Shown here in pieces: positions 34,579-42,834 of a stretch of 64,000 bases of DNA. The stretch spans positions 124,001 to 188,000 of the forward strand of contig NZ_JAUQOM010000007.1 of assembly GCF_030580935.1 (NCBI RefSeq), read 5' to 3'. The position numbers were made by a program, and so were the translations under genes. Below the pieces are notes generated by a model. The model worked only from the letters and a program-made list of their open reading frames with translations. It did no database searches and was not told the origin of the DNA. This DNA comes from Sphingobium cyanobacteriorum. Lineage in GTDB: Bacteria; Pseudomonadota; Alphaproteobacteria; Sphingomonadales; Sphingomonadaceae. Numbering within the stretch: the stretch's first letter is position 1; the number at the start of each line of letters is the position of its first letter.

Positions 34579-35802
34579 TCAGTTCATCGCCAGAATCATG
34601 TTCCGCACCTGCGGATAGACCTGCTTTTCCCATTTGCTGCCGGAAAAGACGCCATAATGGCCGACGCCCGGCTGGAGGTGATGGCGTTTCATATGCGGGC
34701 GCAGGCCGGTGCACAGGCCATGGGCGGCAGAGGTCTGGCCCACGGCGCAGACATCATCCTTCTCCCCCTCGACCGTCAGCAGGGCGGTCTTGCGGATCGC
34801 GCCGGGATCCACCTTGCGCCCGCGCACCATCAATTCCCCCTTGGCCAGCAAGGTCCGCTGGAACACCATGTCCACGGTTTCAAGGTAGAATTCCTTGGTC
34901 ATGTCGAGGACCGCGAAATATTCCTCGTAAAATGTCTTGATCCGGTCCGCCTCCACCGTCTTGCCATCGGCCAGCAACTGATAGAGTTCGCGATGCTGCC
35001 CGCCATGCCGTTCCAGATTCATGGATACGAAGGCGGAGAGTTGCACAAAGCCCGGATACACTTCCCGCCCGCGCCCGGCATAACGGAAGGGAACGACCGA
35101 AATCAGATTTTCCTCGAACCAGGCGATCGGCTTTTCATTGGCCAGATCGTTGACCACGGTTGGCGCGGCATTGGGATCGATCGGTCCGCCCATCAGCGTC
35201 ATCGACCGCGGCGTCGCCTTGTCCTTGTCCTCCGACATCAGCGCCACGGCGGCGAGCGCGGGAACGCAGGGCTGGCACACCGATACCAGGTGCGCACCCT
35301 CGCCCATTTCCTGGAGGAAGCGAATCACATAATCGACATAATCATCAAAGCCGAAACGCCCGGCCGCCAACGGCACATCGCGCGCATTTTTCCAGTCGGT
35401 GATGTAAACATCATGGTCGCGCAGCAATGTTGCAACCGTGCTGCGCAGCAAGGTCGAAAAATGGCCGGACATCGGGGCCACCACCAGCACTTTGGGCTGA
35501 TGCGCCTCCACTTCGTCCTTCACGAAATGGAGCAGGTCGCCGAACGGCAGGTCGAGCGCGATCTCCTCCCGCACCGAAACCTCGGCATTGCCGCTGGTCA
35601 CGCTGTGAATATCATAGGCCGGCCGCTTATGCGTCAGCTTCGCGCCCTGAAAGACATCCATCAGCGCAAACATGCGTCGCGGCATGGCCCAATCGGCCAT
35701 CGGCCCCATCCTGTCCCGCATGTTCAGCGCCCATTGCGCGCCGAGTCGCGCCGGGGCGAGCATGTCGTTCCAAGCCTGATAACCACTATAAAGCATACGC
35801 AT
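34579..35802 (-). CDS. phaZ: Intracellular polyhydroxyalkanoate depolymerase
   Basis: The 407-residue protein matches the PhaZ family of intracellular depolymerases: MLYSGYQAWNDMLAPAR at the N-terminus, the lipase-box-like SVCQPCVPALA with a cysteine nucleophile, MGGPIDP, and the late GVGHYGVFSGSKW that supplies the histidine. It breaks down stored PHB granules to hydroxybutyrate oligomers. No PHA synthase is in the window. The AT-rich upstream gap holds a TTGCACTGCA palindrome. Confidence 0.93.
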   Translation of the reverse strand: MRMLYSGYQAWNDMLAPARLGAQWALNMRDRMGPMADWAMPRRMFALMDVFQGAKLTHKRPAYDIHSVTSGNAEVSVREEIALDLPFGDLLHFVKDEVEAHQPKVLVVAPMSGHFSTLLRSTVATLLRDHDVYITDWKNARDVPLAAGRFGFDDYVDYVIRFLQEMGEGAHLVSVCQPCVPALAAVALMSEDKDKATPRSMTLMGGPIDPNAAPTVVNDLANEKPIAWFEENLISVVPFRYAGRGREVYPGFVQLSAFVSMNLERHGGQHRELYQLLADGKTVEADRIKTFYEEYFAVLDMTKEFYLETVDMVFQRTLLAKGELMVRGRKVDPGAIRKTALLTVEGEKDDVCAVGQTSAAHGLCTGLRPHMKRHHLQPGVGHYGVFSGSKWEKQVYPQVRNMILAMN

Positions 35803-35927
35803 AGCGAGATTTGAGCCTTAATTTGTGTCCGCGAACCGAATCAGTCTTTAGCTGAAACGCTATACAATCTTTTTGTGTTGCACTGCATCATCATAAATGG
35901 GACGTTGAGGTGAAGCGGAGGACAGGC

Positions 35928-36584
35928 ATGGCGGTCGCGGAACTCACTCTTTCAAGCAAGAATTATTCTTCATGGTCGCTGCGGGGCTGGCTGCTCTGCC
36001 GGCTGGCGGGGCTTGAGGTGGCCGAAAAGCTGATTGCGCTGGACGACCCGGAAAACCGGGCGGAATTGCTGCTGCTCTCACCATCCGTGCTGGTGCCGCG
36101 CCTGACGCATGAAGGCGCCAGCGTGTGGGACACGCTGGCGATCGCGGAATATCTGCATGAACTTTATCCACAGGCCGGCATGTATCCCGCCGACCGCATC
36201 GCCCGCGCCCATTGCCGGTCGGTGTCGGGAGAAATTCATTCGGGCTTCGCCAACCTGCGATCAGCGCTGCCGATGAATTTGAAGGTGCGCCATGCCCGCT
36301 TCCCGATCTTTTCGGGCGCCAAGGCCGATATCGAGCGGATCGAGACGATCTGGGCCGAATGCCTGGACAGCCATGGCGGCCCCTGGCTGTTCGGAAAGGC
36401 GCCCACGGTCGCCGACGCCATGTTCGCCCCGGTGGCACAACGTTTCCTGACCTATGCCGTGCCGGTGTCGCAGACCACGGCCGCCTATTGCCAGACGATC
36501 AATGACTGGTCGCTGATGCGCGAATGGATCAAGGCAGCGCGCGCAGAGCCGGAAGAAATGGCTGAACTGGAAGTGGAATTCTGA
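35928..36584 (+). CDS. Glutathione S-transferase family protein
   Basis: The 218-residue protein has the thioredoxin-fold N-terminal domain (LSSKNYSSWSLRGWLLC, with the catalytic serine region) and an all-helical C-terminal domain ending with LMREWIKAAR. The SWSLRGWL pattern fits a serine-type GST. ATG 35,928 is preceded by GGAGGACAG, better than the upstream frame start at 35,910. It is divergent from phaZ across about 120 bp. Confidence 0.88.
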   Translation: MAVAELTLSSKNYSSWSLRGWLLCRLAGLEVAEKLIALDDPENRAELLLLSPSVLVPRLTHEGASVWDTLAIAEYLHELYPQAGMYPADRIARAHCRSVSGEIHSGFANLRSALPMNLKVRHARFPIFSGAKADIERIETIWAECLDSHGGPWLFGKAPTVADAMFAPVAQRFLTYAVPVSQTTAAYCQTINDWSLMREWIKAARAEPEEMAELEVEF

Positions 36585-36721
36585 AGGGGCTTTTCCCCGG
36601 CCATGCATCTGGATGACCGGATTGGCGGGCCTGCCCGCCGACCGGCATGGAAAGCAGGGTCGAAGTCAGGGCGATCCGCGACGAAAGTGCCGCACCAAGG
36701 CCATCGGCCTGCCATGACCCG

Positions 36722-37423
36722 TCACGTCCCGATCCCCGCCAGCCATTCGCCGATCATCGCCCGACCCGCCGCCACCGCGACCGGGCCGTGCCGATCATGA
36801 TCCTCGCGCAGCGCGACGCCGCATTGCTGCGCCACGTCCAGATCGGCCCAGAAATGGGTCAGCCATTCCTCGAAACGGGGGTCCTGGCCCATTTCGGCAT
36901 GGAATTGCAGCGCCAACAGGTTCGGGCCGCGCCGGAATGCCTGATGGGCATAGCGGCCGGTGGACGCGAGCAACTCGACATTGGCGGGCAAATCGAACGT
37001 GTCACTGTGCCAGTGCAGGATCGGCACGCCGTCGATATGGCGCAGCGGCGACGCCGCGCCCGCGCCGTTCACATGCACCGGCGCAAAGCCCAGTTCCATA
37101 TGCCCGCCGGGATAGACCCGCGCACCCAGCGCCGCCGCGATCATCTGGCTGCCCAGGCACACGCCCAGCGTCGGCCGGTCGACGGCAAGCCGCGCGCGCA
37201 GTTTTTCAAGCTGCACCGCAATCCAGGGATGACGATCCTGTTCATACACCCCCATCGGCCCGCCCATCATGATCAACAGGTCGGGGGCACACAGATCGAC
37301 ATGGGCGAAATCCGGGCTGGCGACATCGATGCGGTCGATATGATAGCCCGCCGCCTCGATCGGCTGGAGATAGCCTGCCGCACCTTCACGCGGAACATGT
37401 CGGACGATCAACGCTCTTTTCAT
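36722..37423 (-). CDS. Class I glutamine amidotransferase family protein
   Basis: The 233-residue protein carries the complete class I catalytic set: nucleophile cysteine in GVCLGSQMIAAALGARVYP, histidine and glutamate in LLALQFHAEMGQD. It resembles the stand-alone GuaA-like amidotransferases (YfeJ/GMP synthase-like), with MMGGPMGVYEQD near residue 60. No synthase domain is present, so its partner or substrate is unknown. The start is set at 37,423 where the family sequence MKRALIVRH begins. Confidence 0.87.
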   Translation of the reverse strand: MKRALIVRHVPREGAAGYLQPIEAAGYHIDRIDVASPDFAHVDLCAPDLLIMMGGPMGVYEQDRHPWIAVQLEKLRARLAVDRPTLGVCLGSQMIAAALGARVYPGGHMELGFAPVHVNGAGAASPLRHIDGVPILHWHSDTFDLPANVELLASTGRYAHQAFRRGPNLLALQFHAEMGQDPRFEEWLTHFWADLDVAQQCGVALREDHDRHGPVAVAAGRAMIGEWLAGIGT

Positions 37424-37507
37424 TGCTGATCGGGATACTAGACAATTGCAGCGGCCGTCGCCACCCCAAGCTTTCTTGACCTGTGACAATCCATGCTATT
37501 GGCAGCG

Positions 37508-38308
37508 CTACCGGCCGGCCCCGCCGCTATCGCCCGGCGCCAGCGTCCGTTTATAGTCGATCTTTATGCGCACCCAGCTTCCAACCATCATCTTGCCGTT
37601 GAGCCGGGGCGGCCGCACCAGAAATTGCCAGGCGGCCAGGCGCACCGCCCGCGCCAGTCCCGATCCGGGCGGCGATTCCCCCAGTGTCTGACAATTTTCG
37701 ACATGGAAATGATCGACCGTCTTGCACGCGACCAGCCCATAGCCTTCGGCCGGGGCATTGGCGGGCAGATAGGGCGACAATTCGGCGTCGGTCGGTCGCC
37801 GATACCATTCCGCCTCGAACAGTTGCACGCCCCCTGGCCCTTCGCCCGGCCCCGCCACGGCGGCGCTGTCGCCCTGCCCCGCACCCGCGCCCTGCACGCC
37901 CTTGGGCATGGTGCCGATGTCCGCAGACGCCATCTGCTCCCTGTTCAGGGTCAGGAAGGGAAAGGGCGACGGCGGTTGTTCGGCGGGTTTTTCCTGCCGG
38001 ATCGGCGGCCGCGCCACCCGATCCACCATTTTTCGCGGCGCCGCCTTGTTCTGTGCGCGCTTTTGCGCCTTGTCCGCCTTGGCCTGTTGCTGGTCTCTGG
38101 AACCGGCCTCGACATCGAACGTCACAGGCAGCCGCTCATCGGCCTTTGGCGGATCGATCGCCGGCGACAGGGTGAACAGTGCCAGCAACAGCAGCAGGTT
38201 CAGCACCAGCGCGAACGCCATGCCACCTGCGCGCTGCCGCACTGTTGCCCAGGATATGGTGGGGATGTTCAAACGTGCGGACCCAAAGGGCGGGGGAAGG
38301 GGCGTCAT
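37508..38308 (-). CDS. TonB-like energy transducer family protein
   Basis: The 266-residue protein has one membrane segment (AFALVLNLLLLLALFTL) near the N-terminus, a long proline- and charge-rich periplasmic region (PRKMVDRVARPPIRQEKPAE), and a C-terminal domain (ARAVRLAAWQFLVRPPRLNG, SWVRIKIDY) that resembles the TonB C-terminal fold. A Gly-rich linker lies between. It is not part of the TonB cassette at 60 kb. Start could also be 38,332. Its receptor or role is unknown. Confidence 0.62.
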   Translation of the reverse strand: MTPLPPPFGSARLNIPTISWATVRQRAGGMAFALVLNLLLLLALFTLSPAIDPPKADERLPVTFDVEAGSRDQQQAKADKAQKRAQNKAAPRKMVDRVARPPIRQEKPAEQPPSPFPFLTLNREQMASADIGTMPKGVQGAGAGQGDSAAVAGPGEGPGGVQLFEAEWYRRPTDAELSPYLPANAPAEGYGLVACKTVDHFHVENCQTLGESPPGSGLARAVRLAAWQFLVRPPRLNGKMMVGSWVRIKIDYKRTLAPGDSGGAGR

Positions 38309-38409
38309 GCCCAGACGGCACGAAACAATCAACCCCGTCGCCTGCCGCCCCGCTTCACGGTCCGTTGGACAATAGGCCGCCGCACAGACCGGGCATGGTC
38401 AACAAATGC

Positions 38410-38652
38410 TCAGCACACATCGGCTTCCTGCACGACCGGCCGGGCTTCGCGCGTCGCGCGCATCCGGCTCGCCTTGTCATCGGGATTGCTGGTCAGGACG
38501 ACATGATCTTCATGCACTTCCAGCAGAACCCCTGCGAAAGGAAAGCCCTCCAGGCTGCCCGTCACCCGATAACTCACTGTGTCGCCGACCTTGAATGTCG
38601 CCGGTTCGGTATTGAAGCTGAAGGGACAATCGCCCTCACCCATGCCTTGCAT
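38410..38652 (-). CDS. Small conserved-type hypothetical protein
   Basis: The 80-residue soluble protein starts at 38,652 after a GGGAGAGATGAT ribosome site. It has FKVGDTVSYRVTGSLEGFPF and LLEVHEDHVVLTSNP, a small beta-barrel-like pattern (SH3-like in appearance). One cysteine lies at each end. I do not recognise a family. It reads toward the TonB-like gene. Confidence 0.65.
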   Translation of the reverse strand: MQGMGEGDCPFSFNTEPATFKVGDTVSYRVTGSLEGFPFAGVLLEVHEDHVVLTSNPDDKASRMRATREARPVVQEADVC

Positions 38653-38753
38653 ATCATCTCTCCCTCGCCTGCCTTCTATCATCTCGACCTGTCCGATCAA
38701 GACCGCCCAAAAGCGCTGGCGGCCATCCGCCATCTCGGCTAGGCCCGGCCGCG

Positions 38754-39392
38754 ATGCTTACCAGGCTCTACCAATGGACGCTGGCGAAGGCCGCGCACCG
38801 CCACGCCGAACGCTGGCTTTTCGCCATCAGCTTCATGGAATCGAGCTTCTTCCCGATCCCGCCGCATCCGCTGCTGGGCCTCATGTGCCTCGCCCGCCCG
38901 GAAAAGGCGCTCCGCTTCGGCTTCATCTGCACCCTCGCTTCGGTGCTGGGCGGGCTGCTGGGCTATGGCATCGGCCATTTCCTCTATGAAACGGTGGGAC
39001 AGCAGATCCTGTCCGCGCTCGGCCTCGCCGCCAAATTCCCGGTCGCCGCCTGCTATCTGCGCGATTACGGCGCGGAAATCATCCTGATTAAGGGCGCGAC
39101 GCCGATCCCGTTCAAGCTCATCACGATCACGGCGGGCTTTGTCGGCCTGTCGCTCGTCACCTTCCTCTGGGCCAGCATCCTCAGCCGCGCCTTCCAGTTC
39201 ATGTTGGTCGGTTTCCTGTTCTGGAAATTCGGACGGCCGATCAAGGCGTTCATCGAAAAATATCTCGCCCTGCTGTCGGCCGCCTTCCTCATCCTGATCG
39301 TCGGCGGCTTCATCGCCGCCTCGATGCTGACCGGCGGCGGGAAGAAGGACGACAAATGCTCCCACGCCACCATGGCGTCGATCGGCCGTTAA
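38754..39392 (+). CDS. YqaA/DedA-like SNARE-associated membrane protein
   Basis: The 212-residue membrane protein has the VTT/SNARE-associated motif: the SFMESSFFPIPPHPLLG segment near the N-terminus and IKGATPIPFKLITITAGF, where the re-entrant glycine-rich loop lies. YqaA-type proteins are relatives of DedA and may flip lipids. It reads into lnt, 8 bp away, in a probable operon. Confidence 0.88.
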   Translation: MLTRLYQWTLAKAAHRHAERWLFAISFMESSFFPIPPHPLLGLMCLARPEKALRFGFICTLASVLGGLLGYGIGHFLYETVGQQILSALGLAAKFPVAACYLRDYGAEIILIKGATPIPFKLITITAGFVGLSLVTFLWASILSRAFQFMLVGFLFWKFGRPIKAFIEKYLALLSAAFLILIVGGFIAASMLTGGGKKDDKCSHATMASIGR

Positions 39393-39400
39393 GGGGCCTC

Positions 39401-41056
39401 ATGCGCATCCTCCTCGCCCGGCCCAAGCTGGTCGCCCTGCTCGCCGGCTTCCTCTCGGCAACCGGCTTTGCCCCCTATAATCTCTGGCCCGTCACCCTCG
39501 CCTGCCTGATCGCGCTGATCCTGGTGATAGAGGATGCCCCCGACCGCCGCGCCGCTTTCCTGCGCGGCTGGCTGTTCGGCGTCGGCCATTTCACGTGTGG
39601 CCTCAACTGGATCGCCCACGCCTTCACCTTCCAGGACTCGATGCCGCACTGGTTCGGCTATGGCGCGGTCATCCTGCTGTCGCTGTACCTGGCGGTTTTC
39701 CCAGGATTTGCGACGCTGGGCGCATGGTGGCTTTGCAATTCCTCCCCTTTAAGGGGAGGGGGACCGCCGCGTAGCGGTGGTGGAGGGGTGCCCACCTATC
39801 GAGAGGACGACACCCCTCCGTCATCGCTTCGCGATGCCACCTCCCCTTGCAGGGGAGGATCGGCGTTCCTCCCACTTCCCCTCTTCCTCGCCGCCACCTG
39901 GCTCGCCACCGAATATCTGCGCGCCACCCTCTTCACCGGCTTTGCCTGGAACCCGCTGGGCGCGATCCTGCTGCCCACCGGCATGGCGATCGGCGCGACG
40001 CTGATCGGCACCTATGGCCTGGGCGCGCTGACCATCCTCGCCGCCGGGGCGATCCTGCTGGCGCTCCGCCGTCAGGTCCGCCCCGCTGCCGCGATCCTCG
40101 CCCCCCTCGCCGCGCTCGTCCTGTGGGGCCTGCTCGCCCCTGCCCCCGCCACGCCCTCCGGCGCGCCGCGCGTCCGCATCGTCCAGCCCAATATCGGCCA
40201 GGACGAGAAATATTCGGTGGAGGCGGAATATCGCAATTTCCGCAAGCTCACCGCCCTTTCCGGCCAGCCCCGCCCGGCCCCGCGCCTCATCTTCTGGCCC
40301 GAAGCCGCGATCCCCGCCTATCTCGACATGGAACCCGACTGGCGCGCGCGCCTTGCCGGCCTGCTCGGTCCCGGCGACCTGCTGCTGACCGGCGGAGACA
40401 AGGTTTATTTCAAGCCGGTCGAACAGGACGGCGTCCTCGTCAACAAACTGGTCGGCGCGAACAACAGCGTCTGGATCGTCACCCCCCGCGCCACCATGCT
40501 TGGCCGCTATGACAAGGCGCATCTGGTCCCCTATGGCGAATATCTGCCGATGCGCGGCATCCTCGAACCGATCGGCCTGTCGCGACTGGTGCCGGGCGAC
40601 GCGGATTTCTGGCCCGGCCCCGGCCCGCAAAGCCTGACGCTCCCGGCGACGCTCGGCCGCCCGGCACTGAAAATGGGCGTGCAAATCTGTTACGAGATCA
40701 TCTTCTCAGGCCATGTGATCGACGCCGCCAACCGCCCCGATTTCCTCTTCAACCCGTCCAACGACGCCTGGTTCGGCAATTGGGGTCCGGTCCAGCATCT
40801 GGCGCAGGCCCGCCTCCGCGCGATCGAAGAGGGCATTCCCATCATCCGCGCCACCCCCACCGGCGTCTCCGCGATCATCGACGCGCGTGGCCAGGTCGTC
40901 CACGCGCTCGGCCTTCACCGCGCGGGTTTCCTCGACGCCGGCCTGCCCCCCGCGCTGCCGCCCACGCTGTTCGCGCGGCTGGGCAACTGGGCACCGTTGG
41001 CGCTGATGCTCCTGCTGCTCGGCGCGGCCCTTGCGCTCCGCAAAGGCAAAAGCTAA
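39401..41056 (+). CDS. lnt: Apolipoprotein N-acyltransferase with in-frame repeat insertion
   Basis: The 551-residue enzyme adds the third acyl chain to lipoproteins. The nitrilase-type triad is complete: glutamate in WPEAAIPAY, lysine in RYDKAHLVPYGEY and cysteine in VQICYEIIFSG. Six to eight membrane helices form the N-terminal half. Residues about 114-153 (SPLRGGGPPRSGGGGVPTYR and after) are coded by a palindromic repeat inserted in frame between two helices. This makes the protein longer than usual by about 40 residues. Expression with metK downstream is likely (57 bp). Confidence 0.93.
   Translation: MRILLARPKLVALLAGFLSATGFAPYNLWPVTLACLIALILVIEDAPDRRAAFLRGWLFGVGHFTCGLNWIAHAFTFQDSMPHWFGYGAVILLSLYLAVFPGFATLGAWWLCNSSPLRGGGPPRSGGGGVPTYREDDTPPSSLRDATSPCRGGSAFLPLPLFLAATWLATEYLRATLFTGFAWNPLGAILLPTGMAIGATLIGTYGLGALTILAAGAILLALRRQVRPAAAILAPLAALVLWGLLAPAPATPSGAPRVRIVQPNIGQDEKYSVEAEYRNFRKLTALSGQPRPAPRLIFWPEAAIPAYLDMEPDWRARLAGLLGPGDLLLTGGDKVYFKPVEQDGVLVNKLVGANNSVWIVTPRATMLGRYDKAHLVPYGEYLPMRGILEPIGLSRLVPGDADFWPGPGPQSLTLPATLGRPALKMGVQICYEIIFSGHVIDAANRPDFLFNPSNDAWFGNWGPVQHLAQARLRAIEEGIPIIRATPTGVSAIIDARGQVVHALGLHRAGFLDAGLPPALPPTLFARLGNWAPLALMLLLLGAALALRKGKS
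39741..39859. repeat. Palindromic repeat inserted within lnt coding sequence
   Basis: CCTCCCCTTTAAGGGGAGG (39741-39759) at the left end and CTCCCCTTGCAGGGGAG (39841-39857) at the right end are each self-complementary, and inner parts GGAGGGGTG and CACCCCTCC are inverted too. It is a composite palindrome of about 119 bases. Similar elements are common between genes in sphingomonads (general knowledge). Here it is read through in frame as about 40 codons. Confidence 0.8.
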
Positions 41057-41113
41057 TAGGCACATAAAGTTTTCTTTATATCCTTTAGTCCGTCCTAGTC
41101 TTACGGGAGTCTC

Positions 41114-42313
41114 ATGCGTAGCCAATTCCTCTTCACCTCGGAATCCGTGTCCGAAGGCCATCCCGACAAGGTCGCTGACCAGATTTCCGACTCGATCGTC
41201 GATCTCTTCCTGTCGAAAGACCCCGAAGCCCGCATCGCCTGCGAAACGCTGACCACGACCCAGCTCGTCGTCCTGGCCGGAGAAATCCGCTGCAAGGGCG
41301 TCTATGAAAATGGCGCCTGGGCGCCCGGCGCCAAGGAAGAGATCGAAGCCACCGTCCGCGAAACGGTCAGGCGCATCGGCTATGAGCAGGACGGCTTCCA
41401 CTGGCAGACCTTCCGCTTCGAAAACAACCTCCACGGCCAGTCCGCCCATATCGCCCAGGGCGTCGATGAAAGCGGCAACAAGGATGAAGGCGCCGGCGAT
41501 CAGGGGATCATGTTCGGCTATGCGTCGGACGAAACCCCCGACCTCATGCCCGCCACTCTCTATTACAGCCACAAGATCCTGGAACGCATGGCCGCCGACC
41601 GCCATGCCAAGGTCGTCGACTTCCTGGAGCCCGACGCCAAGAGCCAGGTGACGCTCGAATATGTGAATGAAAAGCCGGTCCGCGCCACCGCCCTGGTCGT
41701 CTCGACCCAGCACGCCGCCGGCATGGACAATGACGAAAGCCGCGCCAAGCTGCGCGATTACGTCAAGGGCGTGATGGCCGACATCCTGCCCGAAGGCTGG
41801 CTGCCGGGCGATGAAGCCATCTATGTCAACCCGACCGGCCTGTTCGAAATCGGCGGCCCGGACGGCGACGCTGGCCTCACCGGCCGCAAGATCATCGTCG
41901 ACACCTATGGCGGCGCATCGCCCCATGGCGGCGGCGCGTTCAGCGGCAAGGACCCGACCAAGGTTGACCGTTCGGCCGCCTATGTCACCCGCTATCTGGC
42001 GAAGAACATCGTCGCCGCGGGCCTTGCCCGTCGCTGCACGATCCAATTGAGCTACGCGATCGGCGTCGCCGAACCGCTTTCGCTCTATGTCGACCTGCAC
42101 GGCACCGGCACCGTCGAAGCCTCCGCCATCGAGGCGGTCCTGCCGACCCTGGTGCGCCTGACGCCCAAGGGCATCCGCACCCATCTCGGCCTCAACAAGC
42201 CCATCTACCAGAAAACCGCCGCCTACGGCCATTTCGGACGCACGCCCGAAGGCGATTACTTCCCCTGGGAAAAGACCGACCTAGTCGACGCGCTCAAGGC
42301 CGCTCTGGCCTGA
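41114..42313 (+). CDS. metK: S-adenosylmethionine synthetase
   Basis: The 399-residue enzyme has the N-terminal [20 protein letters not shown] motif, [12 protein letters not shown], the [16 protein letters not shown] phosphate-binding loop and the late YGHFGR segment. It makes SAM from methionine and ATP. The 57-bp leader has a small stem (ATAAAG-TTTT-CTTTAT, 41064-41079). No SAM riboswitch pattern was seen. A palindrome and a strong terminator follow. Confidence 0.97.
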   Translation: MRSQFLFTSESVSEGHPDKVADQISDSIVDLFLSKDPEARIACETLTTTQLVVLAGEIRCKGVYENGAWAPGAKEEIEATVRETVRRIGYEQDGFHWQTFRFENNLHGQSAHIAQGVDESGNKDEGAGDQGIMFGYASDETPDLMPATLYYSHKILERMAADRHAKVVDFLEPDAKSQVTLEYVNEKPVRATALVVSTQHAAGMDNDESRAKLRDYVKGVMADILPEGWLPGDEAIYVNPTGLFEIGGPDGDAGLTGRKIIVDTYGGASPHGGGAFSGKDPTKVDRSAAYVTRYLAKNIVAAGLARRCTIQLSYAIGVAEPLSLYVDLHGTGTVEASAIEAVLPTLVRLTPKGIRTHLGLNKPIYQKTAAYGHFGRTPEGDYFPWEKTDLVDALKAALA

Positions 42314-42315
42314 TC

Positions 42316-42337
42316 CCCCTCCCGCATGCGGGAGGGG
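42316..42337. repeat. Perfect 22-bp GC palindrome after metK
   Basis: The sequence is CCCCTCCCGC joined by AT to GCGGGAGGGG, a perfect palindrome two bases past the metK stop. It opens a stretch (to about 42,390) with GCGCGCGCAGCGCG, typical of sphingomonad intergenic repeats. It could add to termination. Confidence 0.5.
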
Positions 42338-42398
42338 CAGCGAGACTTGCGCGCGCAGCGCGTCAGTTGCGGCGGGGCGGGCACAGCGCCCAACCCCA

Positions 42399-42440
42399 CA
42401 GAAAAGGGCGACGAAGCACCCGCTTCGTCGCCCTTTTCTG
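42399..42440. terminator. Rho-independent terminator after metK
   Basis: CAGAAAAGGGCGACGAAGC (42399-42417) pairs with GCTTCGTCGCCCTTTTCTG (42422-42440), a perfect 19-bp stem with a four-base loop and a T-rich descending arm. It ends the lnt-metK transcript. Its base, AGAAAAGG to CCTTTTCT, matches the terminator at 31,409. Confidence 0.85.
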
Positions 42441-42567
42441 CTGTCAACTTCGCTGTCCGCAACATGACGAAAAGTTCATTGGCGTCGCGCCCCGCCCCGG
42501 CGCATACAGCCCCTGTCGGGCTCGCACCCCTGTCGAGCCCGGCACCCTCTCCCCCAAAGAGGTTCCC

Positions 42568-42684
42568 ATGATCAGGACGCTCGTTCCCGCCCTCATCGGC
42601 CTGTCATTCATGGCCGGCAGCGCCGCTCCTGCGTCTGCCGCCCCCTGCAAGGACGCGAAGGGGCGTTTCATCCCGTGCAAATGA
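42568..42684 (+). CDS. Small secreted two-cysteine peptide
   Basis: This 38-residue ORF codes for a signal peptide (LIGLSFMAGSAAPASA) and a mature peptide of about 14 residues, APCKDAKGRFIPCK, with two cysteines nine residues apart that could close a ring. AAAGAGG lies seven bases before the ATG. A terminator upstream separates it from metK. The CKDAKGRFIPC core resembles short exported proteins seen in sphingomonads (general recollection, unsearched). Function unknown. Confidence 0.6.
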   Translation: MIRTLVPALIGLSFMAGSAAPASAAPCKDAKGRFIPCK

Positions 42685-42834
42685 CCTGACGAACCATGGG
42701 CGGCAGGCGGGCTTTCAGCCCTCATCCTGCCGAAACCCGACGGCGTCTCTTCTCGTCGCCCTCGGCCAGCCACTTTTCATTCTGCCCCTTTCCGTTACTC
42801 TGCTGCACCGTAGGGGTTCGGAAAGGGGCAGTTT

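Noticed and set aside
41057-41113. Possible SAM riboswitch before metK
   Set aside because: The 57-bp leader has only a six-pair stem (ATAAAG/CTTTAT) and none of the conserved cores of SAM-II or SAM/SAH riboswitches that I know.
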